64,000 bases of DNA. Origin: Kitasatospora mediocidica KCTC 9733. Lineage in GTDB: Bacteria > Actinomycetota > Actinomycetes > Streptomycetales > Streptomycetaceae. Location: NCBI RefSeq assembly GCF_000744225.1, contig NZ_JQLN01000007.1, positions 1 through 64,000 of the forward strand. The letters are read 5' to 3'. How positions within the stretch are numbered: the first letter of the stretch is position 1; the number at the start of each line of letters is the position of its first letter. A program made the position numbers and the translations under genes. Shown here one piece after another: positions 1 to 8,502 of the stretch. Below the pieces are notes generated by a model, which ran no database searches, was not told the origin of the DNA, and saw only the letters and a program-made list of their open reading frames with translations.

Positions 1-200
1 CTTACTTCAAAAGGAATCTCCAACCCCGATCAAAGACCGAGGCCGGGGATGTCAACATATCTGGCGTTGACTTTTGGCACGCTGTTGAGTTCTCAAGGAA
101 CGGACACTTCCTTCGAACTGCTTTCGCAGTATCTCCGGGCGCTTCGTTCGTTCTTCGATCAGCTTATCAGATTTGTTTCACTCCGTTTTACCGGAGTTTC
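1..200 (-). promoter_or_regulatory. 5' leader of an rRNA (rrn) operon running off the left edge
   Basis: Read on the minus strand, about 105 down to 50 contains TTGAGAACTCAACAGCGTGCC, closely followed by AAAAGTCAACGCCAGATATG. This is the conserved leader that precedes 16S rRNA in streptomycetes and carries the antitermination and processing signals. The 16S gene should begin a little to the left of base 1 and is not in the window. Further upstream on this strand lie an inverted repeat (181-196, ACTCCG/CGGAGT) and a -10-like CTGATAAGCT near 160-170, which may be one of the rrn promoters. The promoter part is inference; the leader motif is seen directly. Confidence 0.75.
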
Positions 201-274
201 GCTTTCCTGACTCACTTTGCCGCCCCTCTCGGTGCGACTCCGGAACTGTACGGGGATCCGCCCGCCACAAGCAA

Positions 275-308
275 ATCGTCCCTCCCCGGACACCCGGGAA
301 GGGACGAT
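275..308 (-). terminator. Hairpin terminator after the threonine aldolase operon
   Basis: An inverted repeat ATCGTCCCT/AGGGACGAT, with further G:C pairing inside, lies about 30 bases past the aldolase stop. It separates that operon from the rRNA leader that follows on the same strand. Confidence 0.65.
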
Positions 309-336
309 CGGCATGTCAGGACAGGTACAACGACCC

Positions 337-1410
337 TCAGGCCGTGCGCCCCATCTCCTCCACGATGGCCGCCGCGAAGGCGTCGATGTCGGCCTCCGTG
401 GTGTCGAAGGCCGCCATCCAGCGGACCTCTCCGGTGTGCTCGTCCCAGAAGTAGAAGCGGTACCGCTTCTGCAGCCGCTCGCTGACCTCGCGCGGGAGGA
501 GCGCGAAGACGGCGTTGGCCTGGACGGGCCGGACGATCGTCACGCCGTCGATCCCGCGCACCGCCTCGGCGAGGCGGGTGGCCATCGCGTTGGCGTGGCC
601 GGCGTTGCGCAGCCAGAGGTCACCCGTGAGCAGGGCCTCGAACTGCACCGAGACGAAGCGCATCTTCGACGCGAGCTGCATCGACATCTTGCGCAGGTAC
701 TTGATGTTCCGGACCTTCTCCGGGTTGAGCACCACCACGACCTCACCGAACAGCAGGCCGTTCTTGGTGCCGCCGAAGGAGAGCACGTCCACCCCGGCGT
801 CGGTGGTGAACTCGCGGAACGGCCGGCCCAGCGACGCGGCGGCGTTGGCCAGGCGCGAGCCGTCCATGTGGACGAGCATGCCGCGCTCGTGCGCGTGCTC
901 GCAGATGGCCCTGACCTCCTCCGGCGTGTAGAGGGTGCCGAGCTCGGTGCTCTGGGTGATGGAGACCGCCAGCGGCTGCGCGCGGTGCTCGTCGCCCCAG
1001 CCCCAGGCCTGCTGGTCGATCAGCTCGGGGCTGAGCTTGCCGTCCTCGGTGGGGATGGTCAGAAGCTTGATGCCGGCGATCTTCTCCGGCGCTCCGCACT
1101 CGTCCACGTTGATGTGCGCGCTGCCGGCCGCGATGACCGCGCCCCAGCGCGGCAGCAGGGCCTGGAGCGAGACCACGTTGGCGCCTGTCCCGTTGAAGAC
1201 CGGGTAGGCCTCGGCCTGCGGGCCGAAGTGGGTGCGGAAGACGCTCTGCAGGTGCTCGGTGTACTGGTCCTCGCCGTACGCGACCTGGTGGCCGTCGTTG
1301 GCGAGGGCTATCGCGGCGAGGATCTCCGGGTGGACGCCGGCGTAGTTGTCGCTGGCGAACCCGCGCACGGCGGGGTCGTGCCGCCGCTGCGCGTCCGTGG
1401 GGTGGGTCAT
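337..1410 (-). CDS. ltaE: Low-specificity L-threonine aldolase (PLP enzyme)
   Basis: Cleaves L-threonine or allo-threonine to glycine and acetaldehyde; cytoplasmic PLP fold-type I enzyme. The PLP lysine is in SFGGTKNG (about residue 216), preceded by the cofactor-aspartate motif HMDGSRL. Length 357 aa fits the family. The ATG at 1410 is chosen because it overlaps the stop of the upstream SDR gene as ATGA, the same coupling seen at the previous junction. A GTG at 1425 would add five residues. It is the last gene of a three-gene operon and is followed by a hairpin. A related beta-hydroxy-amino-acid aldolase specificity is possible. Confidence 0.9.
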   Translation of the reverse strand: MTHPTDAQRRHDPAVRGFASDNYAGVHPEILAAIALANDGHQVAYGEDQYTEHLQSVFRTHFGPQAEAYPVFNGTGANVVSLQALLPRWGAVIAAGSAHINVDECGAPEKIAGIKLLTIPTEDGKLSPELIDQQAWGWGDEHRAQPLAVSITQSTELGTLYTPEEVRAICEHAHERGMLVHMDGSRLANAAASLGRPFREFTTDAGVDVLSFGGTKNGLLFGEVVVVLNPEKVRNIKYLRKMSMQLASKMRFVSVQFEALLTGDLWLRNAGHANAMATRLAEAVRGIDGVTIVRPVQANAVFALLPREVSERLQKRYRFYFWDEHTGEVRWMAAFDTTEADIDAFAAAIVEEMGRTA

Positions 1411-2150
1411 CGGGCTGTCAGCCACTGGTGCTGTCCGTTCAGTTCTGCGGCGGGGCGGGACCAGAGGTCCGCCAGGGTGTCGGCCAGGTCGGCGGTCGCG
1501 GTGTAGCCCGTGAACTTGGCCTCCGGCTTCTCGGCCCGCATCTCGGGGCTGAGCAGAGCCTTGATCACCAGGATGACAGCAGCCGCGGTCGGGACGCCGT
1601 CCGCCTGGGTGGTCTCCTTCACGAAGGAGTTGGCCATCGCCAGGGTCCAGGCCTCGGTGGCGGCCTTGGCGGCCGCGTAGGCGGCGCCGCCGGAGGTGGG
1701 CTTGTGGGCGGCCGAGGCGGAGATCATCGCGAACCGGCCGGCCTCGCTGCGCAGCAGGGCGGGCTGGAAGGCGAGCGAGGTGTGCTGGAGCGTGCGGACC
1801 ACGGTGTCGTGCAGGAAGTCCCAGTCGTCGATCCGCGACTCGTGGAAGGACTTGGCGCCACGCCAGCCGCCGACCAGGTGGAACAGGCCGTCGACCCGGC
1901 CGTGCTCGGCCTCCAGGTGGTCCGCCCAGTCGTGCACCTCCTGCGGGTCGAGCAGGTCGATGACCTGTCCGCTGATCTTCGCGCCGGGCACGCCCACCCG
2001 GACGGCGGCGATCGCCGCGTCCAGGCGGCGCTGGTCGATGTCGGCACCGATCACGGTCGCGCCGTCGGCCGCGAGGCGGCGCAGCGTGGCCTGACCGGCC
2101 GGGCCGCTGGCACCGGCGACCGCGATGACCTTGTTGTCGAGCGTGCTCAT
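1407..2150 (-). CDS. SDR-family NAD(P)-dependent oxidoreductase
   Basis: A 247-aa short-chain dehydrogenase. The N-terminal Rossmann motif is VAGASGPAGQA, a variant of TGxxxGxG, and the active-site pair is in AAYAAAKAA (YxxxK) after a serine stretch (SASAAH). The substrate is unknown. The ATG at 2150 overlaps the stop of the DUF6421-like gene (ATGA), and its own stop overlaps the aldolase ATG, so the three genes are probably translationally coupled and act in one process. Confidence 0.85.
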   Translation of the reverse strand: MSTLDNKVIAVAGASGPAGQATLRRLAADGATVIGADIDQRRLDAAIAAVRVGVPGAKISGQVIDLLDPQEVHDWADHLEAEHGRVDGLFHLVGGWRGAKSFHESRIDDWDFLHDTVVRTLQHTSLAFQPALLRSEAGRFAMISASAAHKPTSGGAAYAAAKAATEAWTLAMANSFVKETTQADGVPTAAAVILVIKALLSPEMRAEKPEAKFTGYTATADLADTLADLWSRPAAELNGQHQWLTAR

Positions 2151-3547
2151 GCTGCGATCTCCTGGATGCCGGCGCCGGTGATGCCCGTGGTGGCGGCGAT
2201 GACGCCGCTCAGCTTCTTGGAGAGGGCCTCGAAGAACATGCTCAGCGGGAACTCGTCCGGCAGCACGGCGTCGCACAGGGCCTTGTTGAGCGCCTTGCCG
2301 TCGGCCGTGTCCAGCGGGAGGGCGGACGGACCCTTCGCCCAGGTGGAGGCCGGGTGCGGGGTCAGGTACTGGGAGACCAACTCGTATGCGGCGATCCAGT
2401 GCGCGGTCTTGGGCCGGTCGATGCCGGCGCGGTAGAGCGCCTCGATCTCGCCGCAGAGCGCGTTGGTCACGTCGGCGACGCGGTCCCAGTCGATGCTCAG
2501 GCGGTTGTCGCGCCAGCGCAGCGCGTCGTGCTTGTGCAGGTAGGCGAAGAGCAGCTGGCCGCCGAGGCCGTCGTAGTTGCGCACCCGGCCGCCGGAGACG
2601 GGGAAGCGGAACATCCGGTCGAAGAGGATCGCGTACTGGACGTCGCGGCCCTGCGGGTAGCCCTCGGCCTCCAGGCGGACGGCCTCCTTGAAGGCGGTCA
2701 GGTCGCAGCGCAGCTCCTCCAGTCCGTACATCCAGAACGGGCTGCGCTGCTTGATCATGAAGGGGTCGAACGGCAGGTCGCCGTGGCTGTGGGTGCGGTC
2801 GTGGACCAGGTCCCACAGGACGAAGGTCTGCTGCGAGCGCTGCTGGTCCGCGATGAGCTCGGCGGCGTCGGCCGGGATCTCCAGGCCGAGTATGCCGACG
2901 GCGGAGGTGGTGACGGCGCGGAAGCGGGCGGCCTCGCGGTCGCAGAAGATGCCGCCCCAGGTGAAGCGCTCGGGGGCCTTGCGGACGGCGACGGTCTCGG
3001 GGAAGAGCACAGCGGAGTTGGTGTCGTAGCCGGCCGTGAAGTCCGTGAAGGTGATCGGGACGAACATCGGGTTGTCGAAGCGGGTGCGCTCCAGCTCGGC
3101 CAGCCAGTCCGGCCAGACCACGCTCAGCAGGACGGCCTCCAGGTTGCGGTCCGGGTTGCCGTTCTGCGTGTACATCGGGAAGACCACGAGGTGGTCCAGG
3201 CCGTCGACTCTCTCGGCCGCGGGCTGGAAGGCCATCAGCGAGTCGAGGAAGTCGGGCTCGCGGTACCCGGTGTCGGCCCACTTGCGCAGGTCCGCCTGGA
3301 CCGCCTCCAGGTAGGCCGCGTCGTGCGGGAAGTGCGGCGCGAGCTCGCGCACGGACTCCAGGACGGTGGCGACCAGCGGGTCGACCGCGTGCCGCTGGAC
3401 GGCGGCGAGGTCGATCGAGCCGTCCTTGGACTGCAGCGGGCGCAGCGCCTCGACGGCCTGCTTCAGTCGCTGCCAGGCGGGGTGGTCGGCGGAGAAGGAC
3501 GCCGGGAGGTCGGTCTCCCCAGCGATCCTCGGCGAAAGATTCTGCAC
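2147..3547 (-). CDS. Conserved actinobacterial protein, DUF6421-like
   Basis: A 466-aa soluble protein with no signal peptide or membrane segment. It contains a His/Asp-rich stretch WDLVHDRTHSHGDLPFDPF near the middle that could bind metal or a substrate. It resembles a family I recall as DUF6421, conserved in streptomycetes beside an SDR and a threonine aldolase; that family name is from memory. Function unknown. GTG start at 3547, with GTAGG about 10 bases upstream. It heads the operon, and a promoter-like sequence lies 40-70 bases upstream. Confidence 0.8.
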   Translation of the reverse strand: MQNLSPRIAGETDLPASFSADHPAWQRLKQAVEALRPLQSKDGSIDLAAVQRHAVDPLVATVLESVRELAPHFPHDAAYLEAVQADLRKWADTGYREPDFLDSLMAFQPAAERVDGLDHLVVFPMYTQNGNPDRNLEAVLLSVVWPDWLAELERTRFDNPMFVPITFTDFTAGYDTNSAVLFPETVAVRKAPERFTWGGIFCDREAARFRAVTTSAVGILGLEIPADAAELIADQQRSQQTFVLWDLVHDRTHSHGDLPFDPFMIKQRSPFWMYGLEELRCDLTAFKEAVRLEAEGYPQGRDVQYAILFDRMFRFPVSGGRVRNYDGLGGQLLFAYLHKHDALRWRDNRLSIDWDRVADVTNALCGEIEALYRAGIDRPKTAHWIAAYELVSQYLTPHPASTWAKGPSALPLDTADGKALNKALCDAVLPDEFPLSMFFEALSKKLSGVIAATTGITGAGIQEIAA

Positions 3548-3585
3548 AGGAGACCTACTTTCACAGGAGTAACTGAATCAAGGAC

Positions 3586-3615
3586 ACGATAAGGACGAAA
3601 GGTTCTCCTGTTCAA
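3586..3615 (-). promoter_or_regulatory. Candidate promoter for the DUF6421-SDR-ltaE operon
   Basis: On the minus strand TTGAAC (3615-3610) and TATCGT (3591-3586) are 18 bases apart, resembling a vegetative (HrdB-type) promoter. The 237 bases from 3616 to 3852 hold no gene I can support. Confidence 0.45.
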
Positions 3616-3852
3616 GTCGTGTTCTGTGAGAAAATCTGTACGCAGCGTGGTGTCCACCCGGAAGCCTTGCGGTGGGCGACAGTTCGCCTCCCTCTCCGAG
3701 TGAACCCGGCCCTCCGGGCCCTCGCCAGGCGTGCGCCGGCCGCCGTGCCGGTCGGCGCACCTCCGTACGCCCCCGTACGCGCCCTGCTGGTCGCAGCGCC
3801 GAGCGGTGATCGTGGTCGGTATCCCCGTACCCGGCGGCGAAGAGGGGGGCCG

Positions 3853-4455
3853 ATGTACGGACCAGCCGTTCTCAGCTGGCTGCTGGCGGTGGTGGCGGCC
3901 GTCACCGGCGGGCTCTGCCTGCTCCGGATGCGTGCGGCGCCGGCGGGCGGAGGCGGGGGGCGGGACGCGGGTGAGCACGGGCCGGGGCGCGGGTCGGACG
4001 CGGCGGAGGCCGCGATGGGCCTGGGCATGGCCGTGATGATCGCGGCCGGCGACCATCTGCCGCCGCCGCTCTGGGCCTGGGCCTTCGGCCTGCTGGCCGC
4101 CGTCTCCCTGCTGGCCGCGGCCGGCAGCGGAACGGCCCGGCTGCTGGCGCACCGGCTGCACCACGCGGTCGGCGCGCTGGCCATGGTCTACATGACGCTG
4201 GCGATGGGCAGTGGTCAGCACCCGCACCCCGCCATGGCGATGCCGATGGGCGGGGCGGCCGGCCTGCCGGCGGTGACCGGTCTGCTACTGCTCTACTTCG
4301 GTGGCTACGCGCTGTGGACGGGCAGCCGCCTGTTCACCGTGACCGCCCATCAGGCCGGCGGGGCGGGCGGGTCGCTACTGGGCGCGAACGGCCTCCCCCG
4401 GGCCTGCCGACTCGCGATGGGCGTCGGGATGTTCGCCATGTTGCTGACCCTCTGA
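3853..4455 (+). CDS. DUF5134-family integral membrane protein
   Basis: About 200 aa from the ATG at 3853 (MYGPAVLSWLLAVVAAVTG), preceded by the purine-rich AGAGGGGGG. Several hydrophobic segments (about residues 5-22, 50-85, 95-115, 130-150, 180-200) and a Met/His-rich loop (GSGQHPHPAMAMPMGG) suggest a polytopic protein, perhaps metal-interacting; the latter is inference. The frame stays open upstream to 3619, but that part is Arg/Pro-rich and unlike the family. It stands 140 bases before an M56 peptidase, a pairing I know from other actinomycetes. Confidence 0.75.
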   Translation: MYGPAVLSWLLAVVAAVTGGLCLLRMRAAPAGGGGGRDAGEHGPGRGSDAAEAAMGLGMAVMIAAGDHLPPPLWAWAFGLLAAVSLLAAAGSGTARLLAHRLHHAVGALAMVYMTLAMGSGQHPHPAMAMPMGGAAGLPAVTGLLLLYFGGYALWTGSRLFTVTAHQAGGAGGSLLGANGLPRACRLAMGVGMFAMLLTL

Positions 4456-4595
4456 GCGGGCCCGCCGCGCCTCTTCTCGGGCCCTGCGCGTGGCGTTGGT
4501 CACTGCGGCGGCGAAGCGGGTTCCACGGCGCTCGCGCAGCGCCTAGGTTGAGCCCAGCGTTAGTTGCGCCTTCTCTCCCCGGGGGAGCCCCTGCC

Positions 4596-5549
4596 ATGAC
4601 GGCCCTGCTCGGCCTGCTGCTGCTCGGTGTGCTGCTCTCCACCGTCGGACCCACCGTGCTGGCCCGTGCCCGCTGGGCCGAGCGAGAACCGGTCCTCGCT
4701 CTCCTGGTCTGGCAGTGCCTGGTGGTGGCCGTCCTGCTCTGCTGCGTGCTCGGCCTGCTGCTGGCCGTCACGGCGGCGCTGCCGGAGGTGCGCACGCTGT
4801 TCTTCGCGGGGGCGCCGCACGGCGTGGAGGCCGCCTACGGGTTCGCCGGGGGCGAGAGCTGGGGGCGCCTGTGCGCGGCCCTGCTGGCGCTGGGCGGGCT
4901 GCGCACGGCGCTCTCGCTGACCCGGGAGATCCGCTCGGCACGGGCGCTGCGCGACCACCGGCACGCCGAGCTGGCGCACCGCGCGCCGGAGCTGCCGGCC
5001 GGCATCGGCGCACCGCCCGGCGAGCGCGAGCGGCTGGTCGTGCTGGAGAACCGGCGGCCGGAGGCCTGGTCGTTGCCGGGACCGGGCGCCCGCCTGGTGG
5101 TCACCACCGGCGCGCTGCGCCGGTTGTCGGACCGCGAGTTGGCGGCCGTGCTGAGCCACGAGCGCGGCCACGTCCGGGCCCGCCACCACTGGCTCTCGCA
5201 GTGCGCCCAGGCGCTGGCGGCCGGCTTCCCCGGTGTCGGGGTGTTCAGCGCCTTCCGGGACCAGGTCGGCGAGTTGGTGGAGCTGGCGGCGGACGACCGG
5301 GCCGCCCGCCGGCACGGGCGGCTGACCACTGCCCTGGCGATGGTCGAACTCAACTCCGAACGTGGGGTGTTCGAGCTCTCCTGCCCCGGGCAGCTGGCCC
5401 AGGCCCCGCGCCGGGTGGACCGCCTGCTGGCCGGTGAGCCACGGCTGACGGTCTCCCGGCGGCTGCGCCTGACGATGATCGGGCTGGCGGCGCCGGCCGC
5501 GGTCGTCCTGCTCGCTGTGGCGCCCGGGCTGGGCGCGCTGGCCCGCTGA
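4596..5549 (+). CDS. M56-family (BlaR1-like) membrane zinc metallopeptidase
   Basis: A 317-aa protein with N-terminal membrane helices (residues 1-22 and 33-62), a helix near 90-108, a cytoplasmic peptidase domain and a C-terminal helix (about 285-312). The zinc motif HERGH is at residues 188-192, with a downstream Glu-rich ELAADDRAARRHG that supplies the third ligand in this family. The ATG at 4596 follows GGGGGAG. BlaR1-type members have an extracellular sensor, absent here, and no BlaI-type repressor gene is adjacent, so its target cannot be named. Probably works with the DUF5134 protein upstream. Confidence 0.85.
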   Translation: MTALLGLLLLGVLLSTVGPTVLARARWAEREPVLALLVWQCLVVAVLLCCVLGLLLAVTAALPEVRTLFFAGAPHGVEAAYGFAGGESWGRLCAALLALGGLRTALSLTREIRSARALRDHRHAELAHRAPELPAGIGAPPGERERLVVLENRRPEAWSLPGPGARLVVTTGALRRLSDRELAAVLSHERGHVRARHHWLSQCAQALAAGFPGVGVFSAFRDQVGELVELAADDRAARRHGRLTTALAMVELNSERGVFELSCPGQLAQAPRRVDRLLAGEPRLTVSRRLRLTMIGLAAPAAVVLLAVAPGLGALAR

Positions 5550-5586
5550 GCCGGCCGGCGCCGCCCTGGAGCGCGCGGGCGGCGTC

Positions 5587-5997
5587 TCAGGCCGGCTGAC
5601 CGGCCGTCAGGATCCTTGCCAGGACGGCCCGGTGGGTCGGGCGGGCGGCCTCGTAGCGCTCCCGCCCGGCCTGCGACAGCGAGACGTAGATGCCGCGCCG
5701 GTCCTGCTCGCACATCACCCGCTCGACCAGCCCGGCCTTCTCCAGCCTGCCGATCAGCCGGGAGAGCGCGCTCTGGCTGAGGTGCACCATCCCGGAGAGC
5801 TCCTGGACGCGCAGGCTCGTGCCGTCCTCGCACGGTGACTCGACGAGGCGCTCCAGCACCTCGAACTCGCTCATGCCGAGACCGTGCCGCTCGCCCAGCT
5901 CCCGGTCCAGCGCACAGGTGGTGGCCGCGTGGCGGGCCAACAGGTCGCGCCACTCGGAGACCAGAGAGGCCATCTCGGCCGGGTCGGGTGTAGACAC
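5587..5997 (-). CDS. MarR-family transcriptional regulator
   Basis: A 136-aa winged-helix protein. The recognition region reads LSGMVHLSQSALSRLIGRLE, followed by the wing EQDRRGIYVSLSQAGRE typical of MarR. GTG start at 5997; a second possible start, ATG at 5973, would remove the first eight residues. It is transcribed divergently from an MFS drug exporter, with 86 bases between them containing two inverted repeats, so the expected role is repression of the exporter and itself, relieved by a ligand. The ligand is unknown. Confidence 0.9.
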   Translation of the reverse strand: MSTPDPAEMASLVSEWRDLLARHAATTCALDRELGERHGLGMSEFEVLERLVESPCEDGTSLRVQELSGMVHLSQSALSRLIGRLEKAGLVERVMCEQDRRGIYVSLSQAGRERYEAARPTHRAVLARILTAGQPA

Positions 5998-6022
5998 GCG
6001 CCCACCCTAGCACATGCATGGG

Positions 6023-6047
6023 AACTATATGTGTTCACATTATAGTT
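6023..6047. promoter_or_regulatory. MarR operator candidate 1
   Basis: Left arm AACTATATGTG (6023-6033) and right arm CACATTATAGTT (6036-6047) form a nearly perfect inverted repeat around TT, with one extra base in the right arm. It sits midway between the divergent marR and MFS starts and covers likely -10 hexamers (TATAGT). Confidence 0.7.
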
Positions 6048-6074
6048 ACTTGCATTGAGTGCACGTGCATGTAA
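6046..6074. promoter_or_regulatory. Second inverted repeat, containing TGCACGTGCA
   Basis: TTACTTGCA (6046-6054) and TGCATGTAA (6066-6074) form an inverted repeat with one mismatch. The spacer region also carries the exact palindrome TGCACGTGCA (6060-6069), which recurs at 9493, 9581 and 10947. It lies just upstream of the MFS start at 6084. Confidence 0.6.
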
Positions 6075-6083
6075 TCTCTGCCC

Positions 6084-7628
6084 ATGACCACAGCGCCACT
6101 CGACGGACCAACCAAGCCCACCCAGCGACCTGCTGACGAACCGTCCACTGCGGAGCGCTGGAGCCCACGGCTCTGGGGCACCCTCATCGTTCTCTGCACC
6201 GCGCTCTTCCTCGACGCGCTGGACGTCTCGATGGTCGGCGTCGCGCTGCCCTCCATCGGCACCAGCCTCAAGCTCTCCACCTCCACCCTGCAGTGGGTCG
6301 TCAGCGGCTACGTGCTCGGCTACGGCGGGCTGTTGCTGCTCGGCGGACGCGCGGCGGACCTGCTGGGCCGCCGCCGGGTCTTCCTGGTCGCCCTCGGCGT
6401 CTTCGCCGCGGCCTCGCTGCTCGGCGGGCTGGTCGACAACGGCGGACTGCTGATCGCGGCCCGCTTCCTCAAGGGCGTCAGCGCCGCCTTCACCGCGCCG
6501 GCCGGGCTCTCCATCATCACCACCACGTTCGCCGAGGGCCCCGCGCGCAACCGGGCCCTGTCGATCTACACCACCTGCGGCGCCAGCGGCTTCTCGCTCG
6601 GCCTGGTGCTCAGCGGTCTCCTCACCTCGGCCGGCTGGCGCTGGACCTTCCTCAGCCCGGTCCCGGTCGCGCTGATCGCGCTGGTGTTCGCGATCCGGCT
6701 GATCCCCCGCCCCAAGGCCGCCGAGCGCGGCGGCAGCGGTGGCTACGACGTGGCCGGGGCGATCACCGGCACCGGTGCGCTCCTGCTGCTGGTGTTCACC
6801 GTCACCGAGGCGCAGAGCGCCGGCTGGGCGAGCCTGCGAACCATCGGCTCGCTGGTCGTGGTGGCCGTGCTGGGCGCCGCCTTCCTGCTGATCGAGACCC
6901 GCACCGCGCACCCGCTGGTGCGGCTCGGGATCTTCCGCAACGGCAGTGTGGCCCGGGCCAACGTGGCCGGCCTCACGATCATGGGCAGCTACGCCGGATT
7001 CCAGTTCATCGCCACCCTCTACCTGCAGCGGCTGCTCGGCTGGTCGGCCCTGGAGATGGCCTTCGCCTTCCTGCCGACCGGCGCGCTGGTCGCGCTCTCC
7101 GCGCCCAGGATGGGCGCCATCGTCGACCGCTTCGGCACCAGCAGGCTGCTCCCCGCCGGGTCGCTGGCGCTGCTGCTGGGCTACGCGCTCTTCCTGCGGA
7201 TGGACGCGCACAGCTCGTTCCTCGTCCTGGTGCTGCCCAGCATGCTGCTGCTCGGCATCGGGTTCGCGCTGGCCTTCCCGTCCGCGAACATCGCGGCCAC
7301 CGACGGGGTGGCCGACGACGAGCAGGGGCTGGCCTCGGGACTGGTCAACACCGCGTTCCAGGTGGGCAGCGCGCTGGTGCTGGCCGCCGCCACCGCCGTC
7401 ATCACCGCCGGCAGCCACGGCGGGACCAGCCCGCAGGCCCAACTGGCCGGCTACCGCCCGGCGCTGCTGCTGGTCACCGGCGTCGCGCTGATCGGGGTGA
7501 GCGTCACGGCGGTGGGCGCCGTTCTGGACCGCCGCCGGGCCGCGGCCGCCCCGGCCACCCCCGTGCCGGACTACGACTACAGCCGGGCGGCCGCCGCCCA
7601 GCTGGACGCGGCGGCGGAACGGGTCTGA
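6084..7628 (+). CDS. MFS drug exporter, DHA2 (14-TM, EmrB/QacA) family
   Basis: A 514-aa polytopic proton-driven exporter. The N-terminal segment has FLDALDVSMVGVALPSIG (TM1 motif D1 of DHA2 transporters) and the TM2-3 loop GGRAADLLGRRRVF (motif A). Motif C-like glycine- and proline-rich sequence and about 14 hydrophobic segments follow. Start ATG at 6084. Control by the divergent MarR is implied by the shared operator region. Substrate unknown; multidrug or an antibiotic made by the host are both possible. A strong hairpin follows the gene. Confidence 0.9.
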   Translation: MTTAPLDGPTKPTQRPADEPSTAERWSPRLWGTLIVLCTALFLDALDVSMVGVALPSIGTSLKLSTSTLQWVVSGYVLGYGGLLLLGGRAADLLGRRRVFLVALGVFAAASLLGGLVDNGGLLIAARFLKGVSAAFTAPAGLSIITTTFAEGPARNRALSIYTTCGASGFSLGLVLSGLLTSAGWRWTFLSPVPVALIALVFAIRLIPRPKAAERGGSGGYDVAGAITGTGALLLLVFTVTEAQSAGWASLRTIGSLVVVAVLGAAFLLIETRTAHPLVRLGIFRNGSVARANVAGLTIMGSYAGFQFIATLYLQRLLGWSALEMAFAFLPTGALVALSAPRMGAIVDRFGTSRLLPAGSLALLLGYALFLRMDAHSSFLVLVLPSMLLLGIGFALAFPSANIAATDGVADDEQGLASGLVNTAFQVGSALVLAAATAVITAGSHGGTSPQAQLAGYRPALLLVTGVALIGVSVTAVGAVLDRRRAAAAPATPVPDYDYSRAAAAQLDAAAERV

Positions 7629-7654
7629 CCTGCCCCCGACCCTCTCACCCCCCT

Positions 7655-7699
7655 CCGGCGCCTGCCGGGCAGCCCCCTGCGCTGCCCGGCAGGCGCCGG
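7655..7699. terminator. Perfect 18-bp hairpin after the MFS gene
   Basis: CCGGCGCCTGCCGGGCAG (7655-7672) pairs exactly with CTGCCCGGCAGGCGCCGG (7682-7699). A second stem GGCCTCACCA/TGGTGAGGCC follows at 7698-7728. No T-run, as usual for streptomycete terminators. Confidence 0.75.
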
Positions 7700-7805
7700 C
7701 CTCACCACTCCCCCCGGCTGGTGAGGCCGCTGCCGGCTCCGTACCGCGCCGGCGCATGGCCCCGCCCCGGGCGCGTAACGTCGACAGCCCGGGTCGAGAC
7801 GTATA

Positions 7806-7820
7806 TTGGCCCGAAGCCAA
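7806..7820. promoter_or_regulatory. Candidate TetR operator
   Basis: TTGGC-CCGAA-GCCAA inverted repeat, 22 bases upstream of the TetR start codon and next to a GTATAT that could be a -10 element. Autoregulation is inferred from position. Confidence 0.4.
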
Positions 7821-7841
7821 CGAACGTACGGAGCTGACACG

Positions 7842-8480
7842 ATGGCACCTCGCGGGGATTCGGTCAACGAGGAGATGCGCCGCCGCTCACGTGTACGCAT
7901 CATGCGGGCCACCGTGGACCTCGTGGACCGGCGCGGATACGCCGCCACGACCCTCGCGGACATCGCCGAGGAGGCCGGACTCGCCCGCGGCCTCGTCTCG
8001 TACTACTTCGACGGCAAACGACTGCTGATGCAGGCGGCCACCCACCGGCTGATGCACCTGCGGCTCACCGAGGAGCTGGACCGGCTGGCCCCGGACGCCG
8101 CCGCCCGCGAGCGGCTGGCCTGCGTGATCGACACCGTGCTGAACCTGGCACTGGACCATCCGCGGGTGATGCGCTCGCACCTCGCGCTGATCCTGGACCC
8201 CGACGGCGGCGGCTTCGTGCAGGACCCGGAGCAGCAGCGGCTCGGCGCGATCCTCCAGGACGTCCTGGCGGGCTGGGGCGTGGCCGATCCCGCCGCCGAA
8301 CACGCCCTGCTGCGCAGCGCGTTGATGGGCGGCTGCATCGGCGTGCTGCTGCCGGGGGCGCAGACGGCGCTGCCGCCGGTCCGGGCCGACCTGTTCGCCC
8401 GCTACGGGCTCCCCTGGGAGCTGGGGACCCCGCCGCAGCCGCAGGCGCCGTCCCGACCGCAGCTGAAGTCCTGGCCCTGA
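7842..8480 (+). CDS. TetR/AcrR-family transcriptional regulator
   Basis: A 212-aa protein from the ATG at 7842 (MAPRGDSVNEEM), with GGAG about 8-11 bases upstream. The N-terminal HTH is clear: IMRATVDLVDRRGYAATTLA then IAEEAGLARGLVSYYFDGKR. The C-terminal ligand domain is not diagnostic. The frame extends to a TTG at 7806, but that falls inside a candidate operator. Neighbours are the MFS gene upstream (separated by terminators) and a convergent WhiJ-like gene, so its target is probably itself or a distant locus. Confidence 0.88.
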   Translation: MAPRGDSVNEEMRRRSRVRIMRATVDLVDRRGYAATTLADIAEEAGLARGLVSYYFDGKRLLMQAATHRLMHLRLTEELDRLAPDAAARERLACVIDTVLNLALDHPRVMRSHLALILDPDGGGFVQDPEQQRLGAILQDVLAGWGVADPAAEHALLRSALMGGCIGVLLPGAQTALPPVRADLFARYGLPWELGTPPQPQAPSRPQLKSWP

Positions 8481-8502
8481 CCCCGCAGTCGGGGCCGGGG
8501 CG

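Noticed and set aside
1..200. 16S or 5S rRNA gene in the window
   Set aside because: Only leader sequence is present; no rRNA body such as AGAGTTTGATCCTGG was seen.
3619..3852. N-terminal extension of the DUF5134 protein
   Set aside because: The extra 78 codons are Arg/Pro-rich and overlap a promoter region; the ATG at 3853 has a ribosome site and begins the membrane helix.
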